Source: Burhinus oedicnemus (lineage: Eukaryota > Chordata > Aves > Charadriiformes > Burhinidae). Taken from it: DNA of 64,000 nt. The position numbers and the translations under genes are program-made. The notes beneath the pieces were generated by a model. That model was not told the origin of the DNA. It saw nothing but the letters and a program-made list of their open reading frames with translations, and searched no databases. The stretch is taken from the NCBI GenBank assembly GCA_008921705.1, contig VFFE01008529.1, positions 722,242 to 786,241 on the forward strand, read 5' to 3'. Positions 1 to 13,100 of the stretch are shown piece by piece; position 1 is the stretch's first letter, and each line of letters opens with the position of its first letter.

Positions 1-2050
1 CTGACGGAGGCCAGAAGCGCTGAGGAAACGCTGGTTCCTCCTTTCACCCCGCCTGGGAGGGCAGAGAGCTGAGCTCTGTCACAGCAGGGAAGTGCCGGAG
101 GAAGCAGCTTTTCTCACCAGCCCTGCTGCGAGGTGGCCCCAGGCCAGGCCCCGGTGGCCAGCCCGCCCCGGGGCTCCCCCTTCCCTGCCTCCCCAGCAGC
201 CCAGGAAACCGCAGCTGAGGGCAGCTCGGCTCCCAGGCCCAGGGGAACCGCCAGCAACATATGGACACCGAGCACACAGCTTCCCCGGGGCACCCGCCCG
301 CACCAAGCGGGACCGGGTGCTCCTCTCCCCCCTTGCCCCAGGGGCTGCCTCTGCCCCTGCCCCGCTCCACTTGCGCAGCTTCCTGCCCCGCAGCACTGCC
401 CTGCCTCCTTATTTCTGCAGCTTCTTCGCGAGCCTCCTCAGGAAAAGAAATGTCAGCACAAACTCAGGCCTCCTGCCCCAGCAAACTCAGAAGGCTTTGG
501 GAGTTCCTCTTGGGAAAATCAGCAAGATGAAGGCAGCAGCTGGCTTTATTTTCAATGTGCTTTTCCCCACTTCCTCCTGTTTTGAAGGAGGAGATGGGGA
601 CAGTCGTACCGTGCAGTCTCTGGCTCCCTTCTTCACCAGCCAGCTTCTAGTCCGTGAACATGGAGATGTCTTCCCAGAGGAAGGCTCAGACCAGAAGCCT
701 GACGTAGGTACCCTGAATTGCTCCCAAAGGGCTCTCTGGGGGAAGCCCCCTGGCCAGCCAGGGTGCATCATCCCTCCTGGGACGTTCTGTTCTCTCTGCA
801 GTATATCAAGATAGCCAGGAAACATGGCTATCTTGGTAAATGCTGAAAAGCTGAAGCTCCCAGTCACCCGTGGCTTGCCTATATGGCACTGCAAGACAGT
901 AAAAGGGGATAATCTGGAAGGGCAAGAGGGAAACACAGGTGAGAAAGACTACTTTTACCCTGACTTAGAGGTGGGAATCCAAGGCAATGCCTTGTGAGTT
1001 AGCCAACACAGAGCAAACACTGTTACGCAGAGCTCCCACAGCCCAACTTGACAGGACAACCGCTCCTCCATTTACAGACCAAATTGATTAAATTTGTGGC
1101 ACAGACAGCATATTTCCATTGCTTGCTCTCCTGTCCAATGTGTACGACCAGCCATGGATGTGTAAGAAGGAGGAGGGTCCTGTTTCTCAGGATAACACAA
1201 AAATAATAATGATCCATACAGTTGCTTACCAAGCTTGTAGAAAGAGCAATCGTCATAGCAGCACTGCCACACTCCAATGTCCTACTGCCCAAAGAAAGTC
1301 GCAGATAGCACGTCCTGAGCACACAGAGGAAATGCAGCAGCATTTAATATTTCTACTATTGTTTTAGCACTTCCCAAATCATGTAAGATATCTCCTGAGC
1401 CATATGAAAAAACGTTCCCTACTCACAAGGAGTACACAAATTAGTTTTAGACCCAACACCATGACAGAGGACACAAAACAGCTTAGGACAATAAGGAGGA
1501 AATCAAGATGGTGGCTTTTATCCTGTGCTCCCCCTCAGTTCTTTCTGTTGCGCAGCTTGAGTTAAAGATCACACAGCACCACAGCACAAGGGTCTCCAGC
1601 CATGGGTCCTCTGGCGGCACTGGGCATAGATGCATGGCTGCCTTTTTCAAAACCTGAAGTGGCAGGGATTGCCTAAATGTCCATTGTGGAATGGATGCCA
1701 AAAGCCCCATTTGTTCTTGAAAAAGCTACCGAAACTGCAAGTCCTCCCCACCCCCAAAGTCTGCAACACAGTCTTTGTCTCAGTCAAGACAAAGATCTGT
1801 AGCATTCTTAAAATATGAAAGCTACATAAATAAAGCTAAAAGAAAACCCAAAACCTGAACACGGTACAAAACAAGTCGCTCACAGGATGTTGAGCCCTAT
1901 TTACTACACTTAATTCAGCAAGACCTCTGAATGGTGCATCCCAGCGACGGTCTGCTTTGAGATGCTGGTTTGGATACATCAGCACTGCTCTGCTGGAGCT
2001 GGAGGAAATGGGGTGCCCCAGCAGTAGTGCCCCATCCATGCATGATACCT
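1..2050. other. Intergenic DNA with a GC-rich block at its left end
   Basis: No exon or known repeat is recognised here. Bases 1-470 are clearly GC-richer than anything else left of the gene (about two thirds G+C by eye over 121-420). CpG there is only about half of expectation, so it falls short of a typical CpG island. A 240-codon plus-strand frame crosses this block (92-814). Its Pro/Ala/Arg-rich translation looks like a by-product of base composition. From synteny the next gene to the left should be RHOH, on the same strand as N4BP2, so a 5' noncoding exon of that gene could lie here. That is inference only. Confidence 0.4.
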
Positions 2051-2640
2051 GTTATGGTTTGAAGAACCCACAACGATTTATTGTCATTTAGACAATTAGT
2101 CTATCACCCGATGACCCCTCCCCACCCAGGAAGGGGAATCAGAAAAAACAAGGAAACCCAAGGGTTGAAGTAGAAACAGATTTAATAGAATAACACTAAA
2201 TAATTAACATTGATAACACTAAAGAACCAATATTGATCCCAATACCAATATAAAATACACAGGGATTACACTCAGCCCATTCTATCCGTAGGAAGCTGTG
2301 CTCTCCCAGCAGTGGACAGCAAATGTCAGACACTGTGAGCGCTACGGCTTCGGGAGGAAGGGAAGGGCTCAGGGGTCTGGTACCGGGGCAAGAAGTTCTC
2401 TGGATCGCAGCCATCAAGGGAGACAGAATTTCTCTGCAAACTTTCTAATTTATATTGAATGTGACGTTCATGGTATGAAATGATCCTGTTGGCCAGCTTG
2501 GGTCAAGTGCCTGGGACTCGCTCCTCCTCATCCCTGCACCTGGCGAGCTCAAACACTGAGACCTTGACACCCACACACCATAGCTGGCTATAAAGTAAAT
2601 ATTTTCACAAATTCAGACACTAGAGTCTTCTAAAAATGCA
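2051..2640 (-). mobile_element. ERVL-type endogenous retrovirus LTR (solo, decayed)
   Basis: Read on the minus strand this matches the layout of the common avian ERVL long terminal repeats. The terminal TGTTATGGTTTGAA at 2051 is the complement of the LTR 3' end. A run of ...AGAAACAGATTTAATAGAA follows near 2170. The GACGTTCATGGTATGAAAT and TTGGCCAGCTTGGGTCA blocks lie at about 2463-2505. A TATA-like ATATAAAT is beside them on the minus strand. The match is by recall of the family consensus and is patchy. No gag, pol or env frame lies next to it, so it is called a solo LTR. The right boundary is uncertain by 50 bases or more. Confidence 0.55.
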
Positions 2641-5290
2641 GTTTTCCCTAGCATTAGAAGAGACCTTACCAAAAATTACTGAAAGACAAATTAATCCTGT
2701 GTTGCTCAAACCAGGTCATTCCCTTACTGCATGGTCCTGCAGTGCCCCAGGGTCTCCCGGACACCTCTGCACTGCCCACCCACAACACGACACCTTGCGC
2801 TCTCAGCTTTTGCAGATCCTTCCTAGTGTTTGCCATCCTCTCCATTCACTGGCATGCCCCCTACTCCATGCCACCATCCATTCTCTGGCATAAAGCCCCT
2901 CATGCTATAATAAACTTTTCTTCTTCATCACAGCAGCCTCTTGGTACTGGTCTGGATCCAGTAGCCAGCCTTCCCCACTGCTCTTTCAGGGCTGTGCCTG
3001 CACCCAGCAACATGCCCCCTCAGACGTGGCCCATCCACATGCCTCCACAGATCTTCCTTCCTCACAAGATTCTTACAGCTTACAGGGTATCTCCATGCCC
3101 CACAGGTTCCCTCACCATCTGCCTGATGTATTTTCCATTGAGCTGTGGGAGAGAAAGGCTGCAGACCTGGCTTGCCGTCCCAAAGGCTCTCCAGCACTCA
3201 GGGACACAGGGCAAATCGACCCAGGGGGTGGTAAAGATTTCTGGATCCTCCAAAGCTCCTGTCATTCAGGACAAACACAGGCCCTGTTTATGGGAAAGGC
3301 TCTCTGAGGTAATCCTCAAAAGACAGCACCTCCCAGCTGCATGCCATGTAGAAGCTACTCAAGCTCTAGGAAAAAGGGAACTTTATCTCCTGACCTGTCC
3401 CGCAGAATTAATGATGGCAACTAATGAGAAGCCATTGCTAACCCAGCCAGGTCCCCTGACCCAGAAAGCCAGGCAACATCAAGAGGGTCCTTCCCCATAA
3501 GGGTTTTTAAGAAGACTCAAGAAGACCACCAGCAACACCCACAGTGGCACAGGACTTCACCAAGCAGCACAATGTCTTTGTGTCAGTCTCTGAACAGACT
3601 GATTTGTCCAAGCATCCAGGCAACTAACCTACAAAAAACAACACAGAATAGCTGAAGGAGAAACCCCAACGTTATCATCTTCAAATCTGAGTGCAAAAAT
3701 GAACTTGTCTTGCCCATCTTTAGCGCAGAGCAGCAAGTATGTTTTGAAAACAAACTCTACCCCACCCATCTGTAAAGAAGACAAAAAAGTCACCAAAACA
3801 ATACTCCGAATACAGTAGTCTCCCTCTGAGGAAGAAACGAACAGCATGTGATGTGTAATAACATCCTTTAGTGTATGCCATACAGAGAAACAGCAGCTCT
3901 GGTAAGGGCACAGTAAAAGCTGCTGCCACCATCACTCTATGCCATTAGCAAGGGCACCACCTATTGTCAAGCTACCCAATGCATTCCACCAGCAGACACA
4001 ACATTTAATTAATGATCTGGGCTGAAAATTTCTGTTTGCCTCAAGCAATATTTTTGTTTTACCACACTTCAGTTTTCAGCCTTAAAGTTCAAATCATTTC
4101 CATAAGTAAGGATGACTAAAATACTCCACTTCTCATATTTAAAGAGGGAGAAGGACTCTCAGAAATCCCCAGAGTGCTGTTAAGGAGCGAACTCCCAGCT
4201 GCAAGCAGAGAGGAGCTCAGAGCTAGCCCAGCACACAGAGGAAAGAAGGGAACTGAAGCAGAAGCTGATGAATCAGGATGGACTGTTTAACAAGCGTAGG
4301 AGTCAAGATGGTTCCATATTGAACTGCTATCCTGCCTCCAGAGAAGAGGCAAGTCCAGCAGCAGTACTTCCACTTTAAAACATGACCATTTGGGAGACTA
4401 ATCCCCAAGATGGACCTTGAGCCACACTGCCAGAGCAGGGAGTCCTTCAAGTAAGGAGCACACAACCAACCACTCACCGATTCTACAGTCTAGTAGCTGT
4501 GGCTCAGATTCAGCCATATCGGATCTAAGCCAGCATCTGCCAAGCTTTCACGTGTTCCCAAAACCTTATTAGCTAGGGCTTTGCTGTGCAAATGCACAAA
4601 CCTGGCTTGTTTCTGCAGCCTATCCAAGCTACAAGGCAATGAAGTCACAGGAATGACTCTGCAGGAGTTAACTCGGGTAGAAGCCAGTTGTCCTCAACCT
4701 GAGCTAATAGGCTGGACTCTAGCCAGCACTTTGCTCTTAGGTGTTTTTCCACACTTCCAGGAACATGACGCAGGAATATCTGCATGTGATCTGCACAGAG
4801 CAGGCTTGGGAAAAGACAGGCTTACTAGCTCTGAATCCACAATGATACAGCAATTGTGCTTCCTCAGGATCCGACCTGTCACTGCCCCTGACCTAAGGAG
4901 TCTTGCTAAATGAGGTTTATCCAAAACACTTCCCTACCCCAACCTCTCATCTTTACACTGGTCATACCTGCCCCTCCCCTTGACATACACCACTGCCCTC
5001 ACTCTCCCACAAAATAAGCTAGGCCTGAACAGCATCTCTTCAGCTACTTCAGGCCAAAAAAATCTGAAACCATGACCCTCATTTTCAGTAATGTGAGCAT
5101 TCAGCTCCCACTCACAACCCTTAAAATCAGGCCACAAATCTGTTCCTTTTTACGCCTGCAGATGGTTGCTTCATCTCCCTACAGATGGTATCCTGAAGTC
5201 AAGGCAAGTGGCTTTCATGCAGAACTCCAAGATTACGATTTGACAAGAGTTGATACAAGCTGAAATGCAGTCTTCCAAGGAAAGACAGAA
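2641..5290. other. Intergenic DNA downstream of N4BP2
   Basis: No exon with supporting splice sites or family resemblance is found. The stretch at 2742-3500 stays open for 252 codons on the plus strand. Its translation has no recognisable domain and is rich in Pro, Ser, His and Thr. An ATAATAAACTTTTCTTC string at about 2907 resembles the polyadenylation region of a retroviral LTR, but the flanks do not confirm it. The remainder is unremarkable single-copy-looking sequence. Confidence 0.4.
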
Positions 5291-5313
5291 GGCTATACTT
5301 GTGGCAAAAATCC

Positions 5314-5319
5314 TTTATT
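5314..5319 (-). terminator. Candidate distal poly(A) signal of N4BP2
   Basis: The plus strand reads TTTATT here, which is AATAAA on the gene strand. It is the last canonical hexamer before the AT-rich UTR-like composition ends at about 5290. Cleavage would be expected 10-30 bases further on, near 5285-5305. The call rests on position and the exact hexamer. Confidence 0.5.
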
Positions 5320-8300
5320 AAACTAGATCTTGTAAATTCCTTTTCACATTAGAAATTCTAAATGCAAGTTACAAAACTGTATTTCAGTAAAAAATGAAAG
5401 TTATAGTTAACAGCAAAATTACAACTTTATACAAATAAAAAAATCATTTTTTATTTTAATTTAAAAATAGACGTTGATATCTTCCAATGTACTGGTCCTA
5501 ACAGCTTTTACAACTGATAGCTGCAACACTAGGTCTTTTCACATGCATATTCACATATAGTCATTTAATCCTCTGCACAGTTTGTTTAGCTGAAATAGCA
5601 TGAACAGCTGGGCTTTGGTTGGGTTTTGTGTGGTGGTGTTTTTTTAAAAAGAACATGATACTTGGGAATTATGGTAAGTCAATGAACTCTTCTTTGTTAC
5701 AGTGTTCATACTCTATCCTCAGCTCTGCGAAGAGGGCAATATTATTCTGGAAATGTGAATTGCATTTGAAGACATAAGCATCAGTAATGTAAAGTCTATG
5801 TATTATTTCTCATATTACACTTATGATGATCCTTCTTTGCCATTATCAACAACAAACTTATTCTCTTGTCTACCCACCATATTTTGTGACAAGATTAAAT
5901 AACAATTTTGTTACATTTCACCTCCTCAAGTAAAACCTTCGAGAACACATGTTCTGATCTTCCCTGACATTGTACATATTCACAAGTCACGTTCCAGATG
6001 TTCTAGTGATGTTCTAGGTTATGACTAGAGCATCTGGACATTGTTTAAATGGGGATTCCCAAGTCACAATGGTTTCCAACAGCCACAAAGAAATGCCAGT
6101 TAAACTTTGCCTGAGGTGTCTTTCAACAGGCCTATTAAAACATTAAGTTTAAATAAAATTGTACCACATACTATTAAAAGCAAAAGCCAAAGTCATTAAA
6201 AGATTATCAAGGTACCTTGAAATATTTTTTTAAAAATCACTTTTGCCCTACTACTTTCACAATCAACTGAAATATATTTTTAAACACTCATTACTTAGGT
6301 GAACAACTGTCTTCATTGCACCTTTGGACCTTTTTTTATTGTCTTTACTGTAAGATTACTTATCGGTGCTAGCACAAGCATTAAATTTTCTATTAAAAAA
6401 TATATAATTTTCCTACATTAAGAATTGGGATAAATGTTAAAATGTTAAAAAGAAAGCAAAAGTCACATATTAAAGGCTACCAGTCATCACAACCAAATGC
6501 TATTGAAGAATAGCATAAAAAGTGTTACACAAAATAGATATTTTAACAGTCGCACATTATTTCAGAGTGCTGGTGACAATACTGCTAAGCGCTACCTTAA
6601 TCAAAAGTATAAGTTGATACAGAATTTACAAGACACCTCAGGATTCTCACTGATGTAACTGCAAAAGACATCAGAAAAGATGGAAGTTCTACAGTGTCAC
6701 CTACTTTGAAATACCATTTTGAAACAATGATATTTGATACAATTCATCCCACTACACATTATAAAAACAATCAAAGAAATACAAGAAGTCCAGTGGGGTT
6801 TTTTTCTGGACAGTTTGGCAAGTAGCTGAAGGCATGGAGACCCTTACTTAAAAGTCTACTTTCTTTCTCTCTGTGCACTGATCTTCTGCTCCATTCTGTA
6901 GCCACCTCAGCACAGTTTCTAAGCACACACTTAAGCTCCTAAGGAAGAAAAAGGCTGAGCTCATCATATTTTCTCTGAGTTGCAACAGCAATGCCTCACC
7001 CCAAGCTGCTGAAGCTGATGGAGGCTCTGTCACTAACTTCAATAAAGGCAAGACTGGTTCTGCCCATGTTATGATTTTAAACCATCGTCCTCCATCAAAG
7101 TTCAGCCTGTAATCAAACAGCAGATACTAGGCGAATGATCAACCTATAACCAGACAGGGTATTCAGAGCACCTTGGTGAACCTTGACCAGTACCCAAAGG
7201 GAGAATGGAGAGAGGGAGAGACAGAAGTACTCCAAATTGCTCTTAAGCTATGTACTCCTCTGCTGACTTTGACAGACTAGAGAAAACAAAGTCTCCTAGT
7301 AAAGGGTGGAGCCGAGGTTTTGCCCTGAACGTTTATGTGTTTATCCAAACAGGACTAAGAGATAAAAAAAAAATACGGAGGAGCATTGAAGCTCGGTGAG
7401 AACAGCTTCTTCTCTGAAGAGTCCTAGCCCTCTTCCAGAGACTGTTTATGCACTTTTTATTCTTTAATCTCTTTTGTCCCCTTGATCTTGCATTTTTAGC
7501 TTGCAGTGGCAATTTTGGAAGAGACTCAGGATGTGGCAAATTCAAGAATACCCGAGTACCCCGGTCAGAGCATTTTCTGGGGAAATGAGAGTCAACTGCA
7601 ATCGTCATTCCCTTGCTAAGCCAGAAGAAGGTAAGAAGATGTGTTTCTCATCTCCAGGGTAAACTTGTCAACAACTAGATCATGATGAACAGATGGGGAA
7701 GACAATAACTTCTACTGCTTATCTTTTGAACTGAAATCTAAGCTGTCTTTGTCCATGTTGGGAACAGTGTGAACATGCTGAGTGAATCAGGCCACGTCCC
7801 AAAACAACCAGAAGTGTTGGCACTTCCCTGTTTACAAGCACATCACTGTAGGGCTTGGGCACCCAATAGCTCAATGCGCAACACTTCTGAGCAGACACTG
7901 GGACCTCTGCTGGGCAACTCAGCCACCTGGGCCAACGAGCAGGGACCACATTTTAAAGAGCTGCCCCTCCATTCATTATAAACAGTAGCACTAAGGAAAA
8001 CCTGTTGAGGAGCAGAAGGAATTTCCTTGGTCCAAAAGAAAGATCCTAGCTCTGCTGAGGCAATTCTAGCATCTGCAACCCTGGACAGCTGATAGCCTGA
8101 ACTGCTGTCTCAAGTCCAAGTGCCTAAATAACATGTGAGTCCATTTTAGGCACTGTCACAGAGGATGGAGCATGGGCTTCACCGCACAGGACATCATATG
8201 GTGGCAGAAACCGCTCTGCTAGTGCTGTTTGGGGAGCACAGATCTTTTGTATTTCACCCACTGGTGACCAGAGCAGCCCAGAGAGAAAGAAAAGGAGAAG

Positions 8301-8974
8301 GGATACAATTCAGATGAACTAAGTACCCACAAAAAAATATAAAACTTATTATGACAGTCTATTATTCCAGTAAGAGTCCCTTTGATGAAGTATTACTCAA
8401 GCTATTCTTCCACTTGCAATCATCAGGAAAAGATTACTGTATCTGTTGAAGCATGACAAATGCATTTTTAAGTCTACTGTACATCGCATTCACTGTGTAT
8501 ATATTACAGTAAATATAGATATACAGGAAACATCACGTCTTTCAGTTTGTCAGCAACTTACACAGACACATTTTCAAGTGAAACCTATTTCTGTGCACAG
8601 CTTTTCTCACAGAAGTTCCTTGCTTATTACTACCCATGCACACAAATGGCAGAACTTGCACACACATATGGATTCATACACAAATTCTATGTGCATGTAG
8701 TTCTTGGGTACAATTTACTGCGAAAGTGGTTTAAAATGAAAGTACAAACTCTCCCATTAATCATTAACCTATGAGTATTATTCCCAATACAGAACTCACA
8801 CCTGTTCTGAAGAAGCCTTACCACAAAAATTCATATGCCTTTCAAGAGGCAAAGATGTAAATAAAGATAGTAATGCATTCTAGAAGATATTTCTATTAAA
8901 AAAATGTTCCAATTGCTTACTGGAAACACATGCCAAAGTACAGATGCTTATATTTAAATGGGGAGATGGAGGTG

Positions 8975-9030
8975 GGGTTTGTTGTTGTTGTTTTGGTGGG
9001 GTTTTTTTGTTTGTTTGTTTGTTTTTTTAC
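8975..9030. repeat. GTT/GTTT-rich low-complexity tract
   Basis: Runs of GTTGTTGTTGTT and GTTTGTTTGTTTGTTT with T-homopolymers lie within the inferred N4BP2 3' UTR. On the gene strand this is an A/C-rich simple repeat. Confidence 0.85.
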
Positions 9031-10100
9031 ACAGGTATTTCTAGATGCTGATGCAACACCACCACCAACAGAACAACTTTTGTACTCCCAGACTTTCCAG
9101 TTAGGCAATTACTGCTGTAGTATTAGCATTCACTTTGATGTTAAAAATACATTTAAAATGTCTCACACACAATCATATTTCCTACAAGGATGTCACCAAA
9201 TTTAATACAGACAGAATGAAGACACATCACTATTAGACACCTGTGAACTGAAACAGTACTCACTTTGCTCCATTTAAAAAGCCATAAAGGAAGAAACACT
9301 TAATCCAGTAGATGTTGAAAAAAGTACAGGCATTTCCTGCAAAATTACAGTACTAGCTATGTGTAAGTAGAGATTGAACTACAGCGTTGTATTTTTCACT
9401 TTAACAGATCACAGTAAGTCTGCAAAATTACTGAACACACAGCTGGTCTTAACGCATAGTCCTTTCTATGCAACTTCCATCAGTATCAGAAGTTTAGAAT
9501 AGAATAAGGACAACAGAACTGGTCAACCCATCACAAAACAACCACTAAAAAAGACTACATCAGACTTTTGAAGAAATCTGGGAATATTTAGCACTTAGCT
9601 GTAACTGGATTTGAAATATCAGTAGTTGCTGTGTTCCCACACCCCCGTGCTCTTCTGAAGGGTTTAGCACAAAGTTCTGAATCACAAAATAACTTCATAG
9701 AAGGTATTACATTTTAAAAGCACAGAATCCACAGCAATTAAAATGTGTGAGGGTCAAAAGACACAGACTGGATATGCTGAGAAGACAGTTATATGTAAAA
9801 ATTGTACCTTAACTTCCCTTTAAAACATCATATACTGCTCAGCAGAGTTCTTAATATGCATTTCCGAGATTTCAAATCCTGTAAGTGTCTTCTTTTTGCA
9901 GGTTCAAAAAAGGATCCATTCCACACAAAAATTTTCTTGGAAACATCCTGACAAAACCACTTGCTGTAAATTGAGACCATTTCTAATAAAATAACATCTT
10001 TTAAAACAGATTACAAAATACTATTGCAGTTGTTCAAAAAGTTTTTAGCTGTAATCTGACACCTCAGTTTCTATATTCCTCTTCTCTTCTTGACAACCCT

Positions 10101-10146
10101 TCAATTCAGCATGACTTTCAGGCAGCCTGGTTTGATTTCTGTGAAC
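10101..10146 (-). CDS. N4BP2: N4BP2 coding exon 16: C-terminus and stop
   Basis: It encodes [14 protein letters not shown] and the TGA stop (10103-10101), the final Smr strand. The mammalian protein ends [10 protein letters not shown]. The acceptor is TTTCACAG|G. Only 46 coding bases lie here; the exon continues as the long 3' UTR. Confidence 0.96.
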
Positions 10147-13100
10147 CTGTGAAACGAGAAAAGATGAAGCTTCAACATGAAAGCTATGTGGCGATGCCAT
10201 CTCCTTCAGCCCTCATCAAACATATGGAAAGTGCTAAGGCTCTCAGTCAAGCACGTGTGCATGTGAGAGTCAGGAAATCAGCATCATGTCCTCTGGATGT
10301 GACAGTGAAGGAGGATTTTACAGGGTCTGGAGAGGTGAAGAGCCAGAAACAGCAAGAACTAAGAGGAAGATTTTTTTTATTTATTTATTTTTAAAAGTTG
10401 CCCAATATTCTTGGTTATATTCATTCTGCTCCTCTTTTCCTGCTTCCCTTTCATTCCCTCTTCTTTCAAAACATATTTTCTCCCTTGTCTTCCATAGAAA
10501 GTAAGAAGGAAATAGGAAGGGAAGTCTTTGCTATTTCAGAGTCCCACCTTCACAGTCACCTTCATATACTCCCGTAAAGAAAAAGCAGCAAACACACTGA
10601 TGCTAGCCCAGACTTGCTAAACTGCTGTCCCACATAAGAAGCTGAGTGCTAAAGTAGGTATTGAAGACCTATAAAAAGCAGGATTAACAACTTTTCGCAG
10701 TAAAGTTAGCAACCTTGAATGGAAATATATAATTAAACTATGTTAGATAAATTTAATTCCTAGTGTTTCCATCTATCTCAGAGGAAAGGCTCTAAAATGT
10801 AACAGGTGCCCTGTATAAGATGGTTTTGTGTCACATCATTGCACTGGATTTATGAAACAGCAGACCTGCCTTAATCTGTTTAGTATTTTAACAGTATTCT
10901 AAAACTAACTTCAATTTTCAGTTAGTTAAATGTGGGTTAAGAAAAAAAATGTATCAGTAACAAAAATCTAAACTCACCTGAAGTTGTGGCTTGTGAGGTA
11001 TCTGATAGCTGCTGGTCTGATGCGAGCAACTCCTCCCTGACTATGGCTTCCTCTTCCCGTGATAACACAGAGATATGGTTTACCACCAGTCTGCTGGTAC
11101 TCTGTAACAGCAGGGATTGTAACGGTTAAAATTTTCCCTCAGCAGAGACTTGGCATTCAGTATAACCATTCTTCTGAAAAATCTCACTAGTGATTTAGAA
11201 CTTTGCTTTCCCATACTGGCTATGTATCCTTTACATAAACGTAGCCATTCTTCCCCTCTTCTAAGAAAGATATTCTGAAAAAAATATAGGCAAGCTTTTT
11301 AAATCTGGATTGCTTGCAGCATGCATGTTGTGATCATCACAAAATCCTCCTAATTTCATAGCAGCTTTACTGTTTCTATCATTTAATCTTCACTTGGAAT
11401 TTACATCCTGTGATGTAAATTAAAATTGCAAGATTAAAAGAAGTGGGTGTGATTTAGTTAATTTTTAAGTGACACTTCTCTCTATTGTTTCAAATTTTAT
11501 CTTAAGTTAATGTGTCTAAAGTAGTAACATTTTATTGGATAAAGAAAGGAAGAAGGAGGAAAATATAAATCCACACAGTTTTTTGACATTTAAGTCACAC
11601 TAACTTCTGCTATGTTGGAGCATGTCAATCAACAGATCAACACATCACATGAGCTTTATTAGGGCATCTAGCGCTCTTCTACAAGAGATCACAGCAACCT
11701 AAAGTGATGAAGAGTTTGAAAAAGAGGAAAAATATAAATTAAACTGGATTCTCACAACAAGCCAAGATTTGCCAGTTCAAGACTATCAGTTCACATGACA
11801 TCTTTCCTCAACTACCCCCTCTCTCTCTCACTTAACTTTGAGTTTTATATTAGTTTACTGTTAATTCTGCCAGCACTTAGTACCTGGTATTGATCCCTTT
11901 CCCATATACGCACACTGAGATGAACTTTTTTTCAGATTTAGGTGAATGGACTGAACAGAGATCCCCTACCATCATTCCAGTGCAGCTCAGGAAATTTAGC
12001 TCTAAAAAGCATTAGGTTACATCTTAAAGTATACAAATGTAATTTTAGGAATAGCACAAGATAATGCAATTAAATTATCTCTGATGTATATTTAAAGAAA
12101 AGGATTATCTAAGGCCCCACTGAACACTTTTGTTTCTACTCTGTGGAGTAGCTGCTTCAAAAAATAGGTTTGTGCAGTGGTACCTTGCGTAAGAAATATT
12201 TCTTATAAAAGCATTCTCAGTGTGCTTAAATTTATAGTGTAAACTAATAATGCAGCAAATGTATCTTTTTTACAGCAAGAACACTACAGTACTTGAACAC
12301 TCCACTGGGAGAAAAAACAAGCCCTCAAGCAAAACTGCACAAAATGACATTTACAGAAGCAGCAGTATTCTGATCTCAAGAGATCCTGCTGACAAATAGA
12401 TAAGGAAGTTACTGAAAGATAGCTCAAATCACACACTTTCATGTAAAAGTTGAAGACAATATAATCATTGTGGTTAGAATTCCAACATAATGATCTTTCT
12501 TTAAAGACTAAAAAAGTAACATAGTTCTGACAAAGCAATGCAAACATGACACAAATGTTTGCATTACCAGCTCTGTTGAAAATGCCAGCAAGGACAGATC
12601 AAATCTCCAATAAAATAAATAAAAGTAAAGGATAAAACAGAAGTAAAAGGAAGATGTACAAAGAAGCACAGGGGGTGTGGGGGCAATGGGACATGGACGG
12701 GACAGGACAAGACAGAGAGGAAAAAAAAAAACCCACAACATTACCACGTCAAAGAAAAAAAAAAAAAATTCCCCCAAAAAATTCCACAAGGGAATTTTGA
12801 AAATAAAACAACACACAAGCCAGTTGTTTTTACACATTATTAAATTACATTCATTCCATCTGATATTGCCATATAACATGATTTCTTAGGAGAAAATGAG
12901 GAGAATAACTTTTAGGTGGCAGGAACTATTAGCTTATTCCTACCTTCACTTTTTTCCTGCAGCACTCTGGACAAGTGATTCAAAGCTTCATCCACATGGA
13001 GACCATGCAGATCCAACACATTCATAGGCAGCAAGGAAGTATTTACTTTCTCAAAGATTTGCACAGCAGCAGCATGGTTGGCTTCTTTCATCTTCTGCTC

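Larger units (their letters stand above)
5291..10100 (-). other. N4BP2 3' untranslated region (inferred extent)
   Basis: Sequence after the N4BP2 stop codon runs about 4.8 kb without a credible coding frame. It becomes very AT-rich toward its far end (5300-6800), as long vertebrate 3' UTRs often do. Mammalian N4BP2 also has a multi-kilobase 3' UTR. The distal end is set by the AATAAA at 5319-5314 on the minus strand. At least one internal hexamer (minus-strand AATAAA near 7455) could give a shorter form. A poly(T)/GTTT-rich patch as read on the plus strand lies at about 8975-9030. The extent is inference from base composition and signals, not from transcript evidence. Confidence 0.55.

Noticed and set aside
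92..814. 240-codon plus-strand frame at the left edge
   Set aside because: It sits in the GC-rich block, has low-complexity Pro/Ala content, shows no recognisable motif, and overlaps other open frames.
2895..2960. Possible second LTR end with ATAATAAACTTTTCTTC
   Set aside because: Only a short U5-like string is present. Flanking LTR sequence and termini could not be recognised.
12508..12879. 123-codon minus-strand frame in intron 14
   Set aside because: It is driven by poly(A)/poly(T) runs, lies between two well-fixed exons, and has no resemblance to any family.
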